DNA from: Macrostomum hystrix
Taxonomy: Eukaryota; Platyhelminthes; Macrostomidae
DNA: 64,000 nucleotides
Direction: 5' to 3'
Assembly (NCBI GenBank): GCA_950097015.1
Contig: CATNEN010000001.1
Location: forward strand, 2,938,001-3,002,000
Below the pieces are notes generated by a model. That model saw nothing but the letters and a program-made list of their open reading frames with translations. It was not told where the DNA came from and did no database searches. Shown here piece by piece: positions 10,101 through 23,185 of the stretch. Within the stretch, counting starts at the first letter, position 1. Every line of letters starts with the position of its first letter. The position numbers and the translations under genes are program-made.

Positions 10101-13100
10101 ACAGAATACCCAAACTACAGAATCCTCAAACTACAGAATCCTCAAACTACAGAATACCCAAACTAGAGAATCCTCAAACTGCAGAATACCCAAACTTCCG
10201 AGTCCCTAAACTTCCGAATCCCTAAACTACGAAATCCCAAAACTTCAGAATCCCAAACTACGAAATCCCAAAACTTTGGAATCCCCAAACTACAGAATAC
10301 CCAAACTACAGAATCCTCAAACTACAGAATACCCAAACTACAGAATCCTCAAACTACAGAATACCCAAACTACAGAATCCTCAAACTACAGAATACCCAA
10401 ACTACAGAATCCTCAAACTACAGAATACCCAAACTAGAGAATCCTCAAACTACAGAATACCCAAACTACAGAATCCTCAAACTTCAGAATACCCAAACTT
10501 CCGAGTCCCTAAACTACGAAATCCCAAAACTTCAGAATCCCAAACTACGAAATCCCAAAACTTTGGAATCCCCAAACTTCAGAATCCCCAAACTTCAGAA
10601 TCCTCAAACTACAGAATCCCCAAACTAGAGAATCCTCAAACTACAGAATACCCAAACTACAGAATCCTCAAACTACAGAATCCCCAAACTTCCGAGTCCC
10701 TAAACTTCCGAATCCCTAAACTTCAGAATCCTCAAACTTCAGAATCCTCAAACTTCAGAATCCTCAAACTTCAGAATACCCAAACTTCAGAATACCCAAA
10801 CTACAGAATCCTCAAACTACAGAATCCTCAAACTTCAGAATCCTCAAACTTCAGAATCCTCAAACTTCAGAATACCCAAACTTCAGAATACCCAAACTAC
10901 AGAATCCTCAAACTTCAGAATCCTCAAACTTCAGAATACCCAAACTACAGAATCCTCAAACTTCAGAATCCTCAAACTTCAGAATCCTCAAACTTCAGAA
11001 TACCCAAACTTCAGAGTACCCAAACTACAGAATCCTCAAACTTCAGAATACCCAAACTTCAGAATACCCAAACTACAGAATCCTCAAACTTCAGAATCCT
11101 CAAACTTCAGAATCCTCAAACTACAGAATCCTCAAACTACAGAATCCTCAAACTACAGAATCCTCAAACTACAGAATCCTCAAACTTCAGAATCCTCAAA
11201 CTTCAGAATCCTCAAACTTCAGAATACCCAAACTTCAGAATCCCCAAACTACAGAATACCCAAACTACAGAATCCTCAAACTACAGAATCCTCAAACTAC
11301 AGAATACCTAAACTAGAGAATCCTCAAACTGCAGAATACCCAAACTTCCGAGTCCCTAAACTTCCGAATCCCTAAACTACGAAATCCCAAAACTTCAGAA
11401 TCCCAAACTACGAAATCCCAAAACTTTGGAATCCCCAAACTACAGAATACCCAAACTACAGAATCCTCAAACTACAGAATACCCAAACTACAGAATCCTC
11501 AAACTACAGAATACCCAAACTACAGAATCCTCAAACTACAGAATACCCAAACTACAGAATCCTCAAACTACAGAATACCCAAACTAGAGAATACTCAAAC
11601 TACAGAATACCCAAACTACAGAATCCTCAAACTACAGAATACCCAAAATAGAGAATCCTCAAACTTCAGAATACCCAAACTTCCGAGTCCCTAAACTACG
11701 AAATCCCAAAACTTCAGAATCCCAAACTACGAAATCCCAAAACTTTGGAATCCCCAAACTTCAGAATCCCCAAACTTCAGAATCCTCAAACTACAGAATC
11801 CCCAAACTAGAGAATCCTCAAACTACAGAATACCCAAACTACAGAATCCTCAAACTACAGAATCCCCAAACTTCCGAGTCCCTAAACTTCCGAATCCCTA
11901 AACTTCAGAATCCTCAAACTTCAGAATCCTCAAACTTCAGAATCCTCAAACTTCAGAATACCCAAACTTCAGAATACCCAAACTACAGAATCCTCAAACT
12001 ACAGAATCCTCAAACTTCAGAATCCTCAAACTTCAGAATCCTCAAACTTCAGAATACCCAAACTTCAGAATACCCAAACTACAGAATCCTCAAACTTCAG
12101 AATCCTCAAACTTCAGAATACCCAAACTACAGAATCCTCAAACTTCAGAATCCTCAAACTTCAGAATCCTCAAACTTCAGAATACCCAAACTTCAGAATA
12201 CCCAAACTACAGAATCCTCAAACTTCAGAATCCTCAAACTTCAGAATCCTCAAACTACAGAATCCTCAAACTACAGAATCCTCAAACTACAGAATCCTCA
12301 AACTACAGAATCCTCAAACTTCAGAATCCTCAAACTTCAGAATCCTCAAACTTCAGAATCCCCAAACTTCAGAATCCCCAGACTTCAGAATCCTCAAACT
12401 TTAGAATCCCCTAACTACAGAATCCCCAAACTTCAGAATCCCCACACTTAAGAATCCCCAAACTTCAGAATCCTCAAACTACAGAATCCCCAAACTTCAG
12501 AATCCTTAAACTACAGAATCCCAAACTTCAGAATCCTCAAACTTCAGAATCCTCAAACTTCAGAATCCCCAAACTACAGAGTCCCCAAACTTAAAAATCC
12601 CAAAACTTCAGAATCCCCAGACTTCAGAATCCTCAGACTTCAGAATCCCCAAACTACAGAATCCCCAAAATTAAAAATCCCAAAACTTCAGAATCCCCAA
12701 ACTTTAGAATCCTCAAACTACAGAATCCCAAACTACAGAATCCCCAAACTTCAGAATCCCCAAACTACAGAATCCTCAAACTGCAGAATACCCTAAACTT
12801 CCGAATCCCTAAACTACGAAATCCCAAAACTTGAGAATCCCAAACTTCGAAATCCCAAAACTTTGGAATCCTCAAACTACAGAATACCCAAACTACAGAA
12901 TCCTCAAACTACAGAATCCTCAAACTACAGAATCCTCAAACTACAGAATCCTCAAACTACAGAATCCTCAAACTACAGAATACCCAAACTAGAGAATCCT
13001 CAAACTGCAGAATACCCAAACTTCCGAGTCCCTAAACTTCCGAATCCCTAAACTACGAAATCCCAAAACTTCAGAATCCCAAACTACGAAATCCCAAAAC

Positions 13101-14580
13101 TTTGGAATCCCCAAACTACAGAATACCCAAACTACAGAATCCTCAAACTACAGAATCCTCAAACTACAGAATACCTAAACTAGAGAATCCTCAAACTGCA
13201 GAATACCCAAACTTCCGAGTCCCTAAACTTCCGAATCCCTAAACTACGAAATCCCAAAACTTCAGAATCCCAAACTACGAAATCCCAAAACTTTGGAATC
13301 CCCAAACTACAGAATACCCAAACTACAGAATCCTCAAACTACAGAATACCCAAACTACAGAATCCTCAAACTACAGAATACCCAAACTACAGAATCCTCA
13401 AACTACAGAATACCCAAACTACAGAATCCTCAAACTACAGAATACCCAAACTAGAGAATCCTCAAACTACAGAATACCCAAACTACAGAATCCTCAAACT
13501 TCAGAATACCCAAACTTCCGAGTCCCTAAACTACGAAATCCCAAAACTTCAGAATCCCAAACTACGAAATCCCAAAACTTTGGAATCCCCAAACTTCAGA
13601 ATCCCCAAACTTCAGAATCCTCAAACTACAGAATCCCCAAACTAGAGAATCCTCAAACTACAGAATACCCAAACTACAGAATCCTCAAACTACAGAATCC
13701 CCAAACTTCCGAGTCCCTAAACTTCCGAATCCCTAAACTTCAGAATCCTCAAACTTCAGAATCCTCAAACTTCAGAATCCTCAAACTTCAGAATACCCAA
13801 ACTTCAGAATACCCAAACTACAGAATCCTCAAACTACAGAATCCTCAAACTTCAGAATCCTCAAACTTCAGAATCCTCAAACTTCAGAATACCCAAACTT
13901 CAGAATACCCAAACTACAGAATCCTCAAACTTCAGAATCCTCAAACTTCAGAATACCCAAACTACAGAATCCTCAAACTTCAGAATCCTCAAACTTCAGA
14001 ATCCTCAAACTTCAGAATACCCAAACTTCAGAATACCCAAACTACAGAATCCTCAAACTTCAGAATACCCAAACTTCAGAATACCCAAACTACAGAATCC
14101 TCAAACTTCAGAATCCTCAAACTTCAGAATCCTCAAACTACAGAATCCTCAAACTACAGAATCCTCAAACTACAGAATCCTCAAACTACAGAATCCTCAA
14201 ACTTCAGAATCCTCAAACTTCAGAATCCTCAAACTTCAGAATACCCAAACTTCAGAATCCCCAAACTACAGAATACCCAAACTACAGAATCCTCAAACTA
14301 CAGAATCCTCAAACTTCAGAATCCTCAAACTTCAGAATCCTCAAACTTCAGAATACCCAAACTTCAGAATACCCAAACTAGAGAATCCTCAAACTTCAGA
14401 ATACCCAAACTTCAGAATCCCCAAACTTCAGAATCCTTAAAGTACAGAATCCCAAACTTCAGAATACCCAAACTAGAGAATCCTCAAACTTCAGAATACC
14501 CAAACTTCAGAATCCTCAAACTTCAGAATCCCCAAACTTCAGAATCCCCAAACTTCAGAATCCCCAAGCTTCAGAATTCA
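7190..14580. repeat. 16-bp satellite (CAGAATCCTCAAACTA), about 7.4 kb
   Basis: Roughly 460 copies of a 16-bp unit with consensus CAGAATCCTCAAACTA. Variants are AATCCCC, AATACCC, ACTTCAG and ACTACAG. The left edge (7190-7900) is the most heterogeneous. Inside are near-identical blocks. A 62-codon open segment recurs exactly at 7979, 9846 and 12863, giving spacings of 1,867 and 3,017 bp. A second marker recurs near 8223, 10090, 11240 and 13107, implying an inner duplication of about 1.15 kb. The short open frames are a by-product of a stop-poor unit. Confidence 0.97.
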
Positions 14581-15149
14581 GAATTCAGACGAAAATGAAT
14601 AAATACATCTGACGTACTGTCATATAAGGCAAGCAGGAGGCTTCTTAGGGTAAGGGTAATGCAATCGTAAAAGCCATAGCCCATATTGCATATCAGCACA
14701 CTGCACACTTGACAACTGTCATCTATCAGTGTCAGAGTTAGTCTTAAGAAACGGCCAGGCGAGAGCCAAGTAGAGCGAACGCAATGGGCCCGCTCTCTCT
14801 ATTCTATTCTCGTATATTATTTCTTTCGAAGCCTTCGTTGGTCGTTTCTTTTGAATTTAGCCGCGACGTTAAAAAGTGGTCATAAAAAAGGGAAAAATAT
14901 ACAACCTTGTCTGGCTGAAAACCTTTCCTCCTTCATATTCACAATATTAGACTAAGCTCAGTGGGGCCAGAAAAATTGTGCAAAGCAGGCGCCCACCCGG
15001 TGAGGCAATAAAGAAATTCTATTTCTTTAGCTCATTTCCATTTGCGAAGCAGAATTCATTTTCCAGTTTTGCCAGTACTTGTGGCACAGAATTTTTCTTT
15101 AAAGAAACTTAAAGTAAACTAGCAAATGCTTGTGAAATCTGAAAATAAT
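14581..15149. other. Non-coding spacer
   Basis: No gene is recognised. A stretch near 14732-14770 (GTCTTAAGAAAC...GGCGAGAG) resembles one near 25703-25730 (GTCTTAAGAAAA...AGCGAGAG), possibly a dispersed repeat shared by the two places. The rest is AT-rich unique sequence. Confidence 0.4.
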
Positions 15150-15957
15150 TGGATCTATGACCAATGTACGTTAATTGACCATCTCCCATGAACACTTTCA
15201 ATAATGTAACACTGATTCCTCGAAAAAATACTGAAATGCTTCTTATCAATGACCGATGATTGTGAGCTATGACCATTTTTTCTTATCTAAGAACAATTTA
15301 TCTTATCTAATGACCTATTTATCTGATTTATGATTCCGACCTTCAGAATCCAAAACTTCAAATCCAAATCCTATGAGTTTCTCTGATTTAAACTCGTATG
15401 TACAATTATTCCTACAATTATAACTAATTTGTTCGTTCTATGACCACTTTTGTAATTTTATCTCCGATTTCCGTGATCTATTGACACACTACATTCAGCT
15501 TGGAAACACTTTTTTGATCTATGACCGAATGCCTCCCAGAATTATGACTACTCCCTCAATATCGTATGACTCATTTTTAGATTTTTATGATCTTCTATCC
15601 CAATTACTCTTTCTCTTCCTATTATTCTATCTAACTCTACTTTTTTAGGAAAACATTTTGTTATAACAATCATAAGTGCAGAGAGCATTTGCACAGAATC
15701 ATAAAACAGCTATATGGGGCAATAAAATATCCATAAATTATCACTACACAAAATCTGCTACGACACATGTAAACTTCACCCCCCCGATTTCTGAATAAAG
15801 TAAAGCGCGATTGTAAAAAATGAAAGGTTGTCCCGTGATAAATCATGTATTCCTGAATGCAATTTATGAAGGTCCTTCTCTATGACGACTTTTGTAAAAC
15901 CGCCTCTATCGTAGAAAGCTTAACTTAATTCTGAGTATGACCGACTGCTCCGATCCA
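15150..15957. repeat. Decayed flank of the 20-bp ATGACC array
   Basis: Irregularly spaced words such as CTATGACC, CAATGACCGATGATT, TAATGACC and CTATGACCGAAT recur across this AT-rich stretch. They match the core of the regular 20-bp array that follows. I read it as an old, mutated part of the same array. There is no gene. Confidence 0.5.
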
Positions 15958-17072
15958 TGATCGATTTCCCTGATCTGTGCCCGATTCCTCTGATCTATGA
16001 CCGATTCCTATAATCCATCTGATCAACATCCGACTCCTCTGATCAATGACCGATTCCTCTGATCAATGACCGATTCCTCTGATCAATGACCGATTCCTGT
16101 GATCCATTACCGATATCTCTGATCAATGACCGATTCCTCTGATCCATTACCGATTCCTCTGATCCATGACCGATTCCTCTGATCCATGACCGATTCCTGT
16201 GATCCATGACCGATTCCTCTGATCCATTACCGATTCCTCTGATCCATTACCGATTCCTGTGATCCATTACCGATTCCTTTGATCCATGACCGATTCCTCT
16301 GATCCATGACCGATTCCTCTGATCCATTACCGATTCCTCTGATCCATGACCGATTCCTCTGATCCATTACCGATTCCTCTGATCCATGACCGATTCCTCT
16401 GATCCATGACCGATTCCTCTGATCAATGACCGATTCCTCTGATCCATGACCGATTCCTTTGATCCATGACCGATTCCTCTGATCCATGACCGATTCCTCT
16501 GATCCATGACCGATTCCTCTGATCCATGACCGATTCCTTTGATCCATGACCGATTCCTCTGATCCATGACCGATTCCTCTGATCCATGACCGATTCCTCT
16601 AATCCATGACCGATTCCTCTGATCCATGACCGATTCCTTTGATCCATGACCGATTCCTCTGATCCATTACCGATTCCTGTGATCCATGACCGATTCCTTT
16701 GATCCATGACCGATTCCTCTGATCCATTACCGATTCCTCTGATCTATGACCGATTCCTCTGATCTATGACCGATTCCTCTATCCCATCTGATCAACATCC
16801 GACTCCTCTGATCAATGACCGATTCCTCTGATCAATGACCGATTCCTCTGATCCATTACCGATTCCTCTGATCAATGACCGATTCCTCTGATCTATGACC
16901 GATTCCTCTGATCTATGACCGAATCTTCTGATCAATGACTGAATCCATCTGATCAATATCCGACTCCTCTGATCAATGACCGACTCCTCTGATCAATGAC
17001 CGAATCTTCTGATCAATGACTGAATCCATCTGATGAATGACCGATTCCTCTGATCCATGACCAATGATTAAT
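15958..17072. repeat. 20-bp tandem array (GATCCATGACCGATTCCTCT)
   Basis: About 55 copies of a 20-bp unit. Variants include GATCAATGACC, GATCCATTACC, GATCTATGACC and TCCTGT/TCCTTT. Between 16140 and 16740 the array keeps perfect 20-bp register. The two ends hold unit-length variants such as CATCTGATCAACATCCGACTCC. Minus-strand open frames of about 90-105 codons here are read-throughs of the repeat. Confidence 0.96.
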
Positions 17073-18623
17073 TACCTTGCCCTATGACCAATTTCTTTAG
17101 TCTGTTTCTTGGAACATCGCTGAAAAAAAACAAAGTTTTATTTTTGCATTCCTAAAAGTTATGAAAACAATCCCTTTTTGTAACCGCTGGTTGCGCGGAT
17201 TTCAATGATTAAAAATTTTAATCCCTAGGCACGCTTGCTTTGCACAACATTTCTAGCATTTCTAGCTAGTAATCTTTTTCACGCATATGCTATTTCGTGC
17301 AAACACAATCAATTGACAGACTGGAATGCTTAGACCTGTTAGACAGGATATTGTTCAGTATCTTCGACCTGATTTCACTTTACTGAATCAGTGTCGATTG
17401 ACGCATTGTAATATTTTTCAATAGAGATAAGACTGCATAGCTAAAGAAAGATTCATAGAAATACTGATTGAAATAGTGAAACGTGACCTTGAGTCACAGT
17501 GATGTATTAATTTATCTGTTTGTCAATGCTTTCATGCTCTGTTTGTGAAGGCTTATATTTAGTATTTTAGCTGAAGCAATATCTTCATGTAAGAATTAAA
17601 ACAGAAAACAATATTTTTTATCCAGCTTTTTGTGCCTAACTAAACGTCTAAAGCGTCTAAACGTCGATATATCTAAATCTATATCTAATATATCTAAAAT
17701 CTCAGAATCCGTTCCCCCAAAATCTTGTTCGAAATCGAAATAATCTCAGTTAATCTCGCTGTGAATTCTGACAAAATTTGTGACCTTTCAAATCTTATAG
17801 CTTCAAATAGCTTCTTCAACCAACAACCTCGATAGCTGAGCCTTCATAAACTTCTGAGCCTGTAGAAGATATTTCAGCAAACTAGACATTGCTGTCTTGT
17901 AAAGGCTCTTCTTCGTCAAACAACAAGCAAAATAAAACCGCGAGCCTACAAGCAACAATTCTTTCCTTCTGGGCGGCAAGAAGATGACTGGGCTGATAAC
18001 GGGAAAATGGAATATTTTACGCCCTTGCGGAGTGTCCAGATCGTAAAAGTAGAAGTTGGATGGCATCAATAAACACGGAGGTCGAGATACAAATTCACAA
18101 CTAAGGCTTAAGGTCGTTGTATGTCAAATACTCGTAGGCATGCTTATACGTAGTTCGATTTACAGTTTGAATGAAGCCACTACTTAACAATGCGGCTGAT
18201 GCGAGCTGTCGGTTAGATCAAACGATGCGGCTTCGTATCGATTACACTTTTTTACAGTTGAAATGGGCTTTGCCGCTGTTTTAAGGTTGATTTTTATTTG
18301 GGTTGCCTCTGGGGAGGCAGCGATCACATTTCTGTGTGCGGAATAAAATAGTTTTTCCCCATTTTCGTGTCGTTGTTAAAATAGCTATTCTAAAATCACA
18401 ACTAGAATCTATTCCTAAGTGCGACGGGAAAAATTCGCAATTTCATGAAAAGGTGAGCCCTCACAATGGGGAACACCATTGAGCGTTTGCGAGTATAGGA
18501 TCGAAAAATATTGAGAACGATTTTGTAATTGAAATATTTGGCGCATTTAGAATAAAATAAAATTTTGTGGTAAATATTGCATTTTGTGTAAAAGCTAAGA
18601 AGCGTGAATTGGCAGACTGTGGC
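17073..18623. other. Non-coding spacer with one weak ORF
   Basis: AT-rich sequence. The only non-repetitive open frame of interest is the 87-codon one at 17803-18066 (separate entry). A short cluster of degenerate TCTAAA/CGTCTAAA words lies at 17640-17700. No RNA gene or mobile element is recognised. Confidence 0.4.
17803..18066 (-). CDS. Possible small hypothetical ORF (87 aa)
   Basis: Open frame from the ATG at 18066, translating to a non-repetitive 87-residue peptide with aromatic and hydrophobic stretches in the first half and a Lys/Leu-rich C-terminal half. No domain, signal peptide or clear membrane span is recognised. It could be an isolated exon, a fragment of a mobile element or a chance ORF. 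It is listed because its composition is unlike the surrounding repeat-derived frames. No function is assigned. Confidence 0.15.
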   Translation of the reverse strand: MPSNFYFYDLDTPQGRKIFHFPVISPVIFLPPRRKELLLVGSRFYFACCLTKKSLYKTAMSSLLKYLLQAQKFMKAQLSRLLVEEAI

Positions 18624-18685
18624 TAGGGTTAGGGTTAGGGTTAGGGTTAGGGTTAGGTTTAGGGTTAGGTTTGGGTTTAGGGTTA
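18624..18685 (+). repeat. Interstitial telomere-like TTAGGG tract
   Basis: About ten tandem hexamers (TAGGGT)n covering some 62 bp. Early units are perfect TTAGGG and the right end degrades to TTAGGTTTAGGG and TTTGGGTTTAGGG. TTAGGG is the common ancestral animal telomere repeat. The tract sits inside unique AT-rich sequence, so it is interstitial rather than a chromosome end. Confidence 0.9.
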
Positions 18686-18949
18686 CACTTGCACTTCGAT
18701 TACACTTAAAACAGAAGGTCATAGATTTTTTATACGCGTACCTGGGGTTTGATTCGATTTTAGAAAACATCTAAAACTTGGTCTAAAAGTCTTGGGCATT
18801 GGTCATAAATGCAATCGAATGCAGCGAGAAGAAAACAAAATCAAAATCAGTGTGAAAGCCTTCAAAATTTCTGGATTGTTCGACTGAACTTCGTTGTACA
18901 CTTTTAACCCTTTCAAACTTGCTTAACTTTTCTCGCTTCTTAGACAGTT
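18686..18949. other. Non-coding spacer
   Basis: Short unique AT-rich segment between the telomere-like tract and the next degenerate array. No gene or element is seen. Confidence 0.4.
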
Positions 18950-19420
18950 TTAGACAGTGAGAATTTTGGTAACTATAAGACAGAAATTTGTTAAACTCTT
19001 AGACCAACATTTGTTTAGCTGTTAGACAGACATTTGTTAAATTTTAAGACAGAAATTTGTTGAAATTTTGCTAAACTGTTAGACACTCATTGTGTTACAC
19101 TGTAAGGCACGAATTTCGTTAAGCTGTTAGACTGACATTTGTTAAACTGTTAAACAGACATTTTGTTAAACTGTTAAACAGACATTTTGTCAAACTGTTA
19201 AACAGACACTTTGTTAAACTGTTAAACAGATATTTTGTTAAACTGTTAAACATACATTTTGTTAAACTGTTAGCCAAACTATATTTAATTTTTGGGGACA
19301 CATTTTCGCAATCTGTTAGACACATTTTAGTGGACTGTTAAACACATTTTAATAAACTGTTAGACAGACATTTTCCGAAACGTGTTTGACAGACCTTATC
19401 CCAAAATGTTAGACAGATAT
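18950..19420. repeat. Degenerate ~24-bp array (TTAAACTGTTAAACAGACAT)
   Basis: Recurring GTTAAACTGTTAAACAGACATTTT-like units, with TTAGACAGACATTTG and TTAGACAGAAATTTG variants. The best-preserved part is about 19130-19270. The edges are strongly diverged. The minus-strand 68-codon frame here is the repeat itself. Confidence 0.8.
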
Positions 19421-19889
19421 TTCATCACTGAACCCTATTGCATCATTTTAGGCATCTTGTCAATACGAGCTATTGTGCATGATATTTTCTTAACGAAATA
19501 GTTTATGGCCCTTGTGCTAGAATTGGCTTCACTCCGGGTGTGATATAGGACCCAGATGGGGAACGCCTCGGAATGTGGCTCTCGGTCGAGTGTAGGATGT
19601 GTTGCATAATTTATTTTAATTAGACAATAAAAACAACTGGAGCTCCCACAGTCTTGTTTTAGAGACCCTCTTTATTGATCTGTGTGCCAGATGTAACTTT
19701 ATTTTCATTTTATTAATCGTATATAAGGATCGGTCTAATTAGTCATCACACCGGTATAGCTCCGATTGTAAAAATATCCTAGCATTCTTAGACAAATTGT
19801 AATCCTGAAATCTGTTTTCTAAGACCCCAAAACTTGCTTCCGAATCCCAGAAATCTAAAATAGATTTTATAAATTGACCCGTAAAAACT
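19421..19889. other. Non-coding spacer
   Basis: No gene is seen. A slightly GC-richer patch near 19525-19600 (CTTCACTCCGGGTGTGATAT...) looks unlike its neighbours and could be an old dispersed repeat, but I found no second clear copy in the window. Confidence 0.35.
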
Positions 19890-20755
19890 TAAAGGCCTTA
19901 AAATCTCAAAAATTAACACAGATACCAAAAGTGGATCCCAGATCCCTGAAATCAATCCCAGATCCCAGAAGCGAATCCCAAATCCCAAAAGTCAATCCCG
20001 GATCTCAAAAGTCTATCCCAGATCCCAAAAGTCTATCCCAGATCCCAGAAACCAATCCCAAATCCCAGAAGTCTATCCCGGATCCCAAAAGTCTATCCCA
20101 GATCCCAAAAGTCAATCCCAGATCCCAAAAGCCAATCCCAAATCCCAGAAACCAATCCCAAATCCCAAAAGTCAATCCCAGATCCCAAAAGTCAACCGGA
20201 GATTCAACAATCAATCCTAGAATACCACATTCGGATCCTACATCCTAGAAGTCAATCCCTGATCCCAGAAGCCAATCCCAAATCTCAGAAGTCAATCCCA
20301 GATCCCAAAAGCCAATCCCAAATCTCAAAAGTCAATCCCAGATCCCAGAAGCCAATCCCAAATCTCAAAAATCAATCCCAGATCCCAGAGGCCAATCCCA
20401 AATCTCAAAAGTCAATCCCAGATCCCAGAAGCCAATCCCAAATCTCAAAAGTCAATCCCAGATCCCAGAAGCCAATCCCAAATCTCAGAAGTCAATCCCA
20501 GATCCCAAAAGCCAATCCCAAATCTCAAAAGTCAATCCCAGATCCCAGAAGCCAATCCCAAATCTCAAAAATCAATCCCAGATCCCAGAGGCCAATCCCA
20601 AATCTCAAAAGTCAATCCCAGATCCCAAAAGCCAATCCCAAATCTCAAAAGTCAATCCCGAATCCCAAAAATCAATCCCATCAATCCCAAAAGTAAATCC
20701 CGGATCTCAGTAATCAATCCCGGATCCCAAAAGTTAATCCCAGATCCCATAGGTC
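19890..20755. repeat. 20-bp tandem array with 40-bp dimers
   Basis: About 43 copies of GTCAATCCCAGATCCCAAAA. From about 20240 to 20680 the array is organised as 40-bp dimers: one unit reads GCCAATCCCAAATCTCAAAA and the next GTCAATCCCAGATCCCAGAA. This is a simple higher-order structure. Short frames open on both strands here are repeat-derived. Confidence 0.95.
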
Positions 20756-22101
20756 CTGCAAATTCAGGCAAAAATCTAAAAAAGTCTAAAAAAGAAGTAC
20801 AAAAGAACCTTTTTGCATTTTATAACATTCATTTTTATGCAAAGAATGGAAATGAATGAATTTCTAGTGCGTAATTTTCAAATACAAAAATTATTGTTCC
20901 ATTTTAACAGACTTCCTTGCGTGTATCTTTTTTCTGCTTTCGTGCTTTTCCGGAAAATAGATACACGATTATTTCGCAGTATTTCTTACACTCGGTATTT
21001 TAATGGAATTTTTTCTTCAAGGTTTTAACAGAGAAAACTGAATATTAATTCAAAAGTAAAAGAACAACACAATAGTAATGCAGGATCATGGCTGTGCTGT
21101 GGGCACAACCAGCGAGGAGGCAATTCTGCCCATTCCGCTGACTCCTGAGCACACACTCACACAGGTGTGTACATCTGCCCCGACCTTTCTCATCGTCAGG
21201 CAGTGTACAGTCTCACCGTGCCTTTTGGGGTTGGCCCTTAAAGGTGTAAATTGAATGTGGCCTCCCTGCGGAATCGAGCTCAGGGACCTTGGAGCGGATT
21301 ATTATATATTCTTACGCAATAATTGCAAACTGCGAATGTTATTTTAGTGTTTTCCTGTTTCCAAAGCTACCGTTTCTATAGCTTTAGTCTTTGTTTTTTG
21401 TGTTTTCTGTTTTTTTAGTGTGTAAAAGCAAAAATAAAAGACTTCATTAGCCAACTTTTCAAGTTTACAATCCGCATGAGGACTCGATGAGATAAATTGC
21501 GAGCCCCTGACAACAAACAATCTACTTGTGATCGAGGTCCGCAATGTTTTAGCGATGTCATGATTGGCCTTATTGACGATATCGTGACGCAAGAGAGTGT
21601 TTTGTTTACACCAACATCTGAGATATGAGGATACTGTGTTGCGTAACTGTCGTGTCTCGACTATAGATAAATAAGATAAATGGATAGACAGATCGAAATT
21701 ACAAATAGCCCAATAGGACGTGTCTTTTATGTATATTTATTAGCCAAATTTAAGTTAAAATTTTTTGCACTTAGTTGCATGACCGCGTATATTCGTATAG
21801 AAGCGAATTATGCAGTCTAAAATGCGCATTTATATGCAGATGATAATGAATGGAGTCCCATCCTGCAGAACTGTGACAGGATGAAATAAATCATTTGTTG
21901 GAAATTGCACTCGCTTAGATGGATCGTGTCTTTAAGGACACTGGTCTATAGCGACCGCTTCTGATCTTCTGCGTGTTCCTTGGCCAACAATTGGCCTTGA
22001 TAAATGACTGCACTAGCTGATAGAAACTTTAGGTCTCTCTCTTGCTGACCTCATTATCGATTCCATAAATATATTTTTGCTTGTAAAATCATAGCTAACA
22101 C
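20756..22101. other. Non-coding spacer with possible dispersed repeat
   Basis: No gene is convincing. A GC-richer block at about 21085-21300 contains CTCACCGTGCCTTTTGGGG and AATTGAATGTGG. A related block at about 22420-22475 has CTCACTGTGCCTTGGGGCTGG and GTGAATTGCACG. They look like two fragments of a dispersed element, perhaps SINE-derived, but no intact Pol III boxes are seen. The remainder is AT-rich. Confidence 0.35.
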
Positions 22102-22288
<187 letters not shown>

Positions 22289-22537
22289 AAGTAGCCATGC
22301 ACTTTGATTCCATTTTATTATTACATTTAATTTAATTTATTACATTTCCGCTTTTTACCGTCATTCTACTAACAGTAGAATACTGCGCATTTTAGCTAAA
22401 GATTGCCTATTACTCTCACTGTGCCTTGGGGCTGGCGCTAATCAGTGTGAATTGCACGACTAGCCCCGATAAGTCGTTCGATTGCCTAATCAAAATTAGT
22501 TCTTAACTTAATAAGAGCATTGTGAACACATTTTTGA
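22289..22537. other. Non-coding spacer
   Basis: Unique sequence between the GATA tract and the 15-bp array. It contains the second fragment of the possible dispersed repeat (about 22420-22475) and, at 22506-22519, the word AACTTAATAAGAGC that recurs beyond the far end of the 15-bp array. Confidence 0.4.
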
Positions 22538-23185
22538 AGGAGTGGGAATCGAAGGATTGGGAATCGAAGGATTGGGAATCGAAGGATTGGGAATCGAAGG
22601 ATTGGGAATCGAAGGATTGGAAATCGAAGGATTGGGAATCGAAGGATTGGGAATCGAAGGATTGGCAATCGAAAGATTGAAAATCGAAGGATTGGGAATC
22701 GAAGGAGTGGGAATCGAAGTATTGGGAATCGAAGGAGTGGGAATCGAAGTATTGGGAATCGAAGGAGTGGGAATCGAAGTATTGGGAATCGAAGTATTGG
22801 GAATCGAAGGATTGGGAATCGAAGGATTGGGAATCGAAGGATTGGGACTCGAAGGATTGGGAATCGAAGTATTGGGAATCGAAGGAGTGGGAATCGAAGT
22901 ATTGGGACTCGAAGGATTGGGAATCGAAGGATTGGGACTCGAAGGAGTGGGAATTGAAGGATTGGGAATCGAAGTACTGGGAATCGAAGGAGTGGGAATC
23001 GAAGTATTGGGAATCGAAGGAGTGGGAATCGAAGTATTGGGAATCGAAGGATTGGGAATCGAAGGATTGGGTCTCGAATGATTGGGACTCGAAGGATTAG
23101 GAACCGAAAGATTGGGAATCGAAGGATTGGGACTCGAAGGATTGGGAATCGAAGGATTGGGACTCGAAGGATTGGGACTCGACGA
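22538..23185. repeat. 15-bp tandem array (GAATCGAAGGATTGG)
   Basis: About 43 copies of a 15-bp unit, with GGAGTGG, AGTATTGG and GACTCGAAG variants. Because 15 is divisible by 3, every frame repeats a fixed five-residue peptide, so frames of 180-240 codons are open on both strands. That is expected from the unit and I do not call a protein. Confidence 0.96.

Noticed and set aside
17030-17045. CTGATGA word, possible hammerhead ribozyme core
   Set aside because: A single occurrence with no matching GAAA and stem arrangement. The regular array units do not carry it.
21344-21592. 82-codon minus-strand frame
   Set aside because: It starts at TTG, has no domain and a Lys/Thr-rich tail from A-rich DNA.
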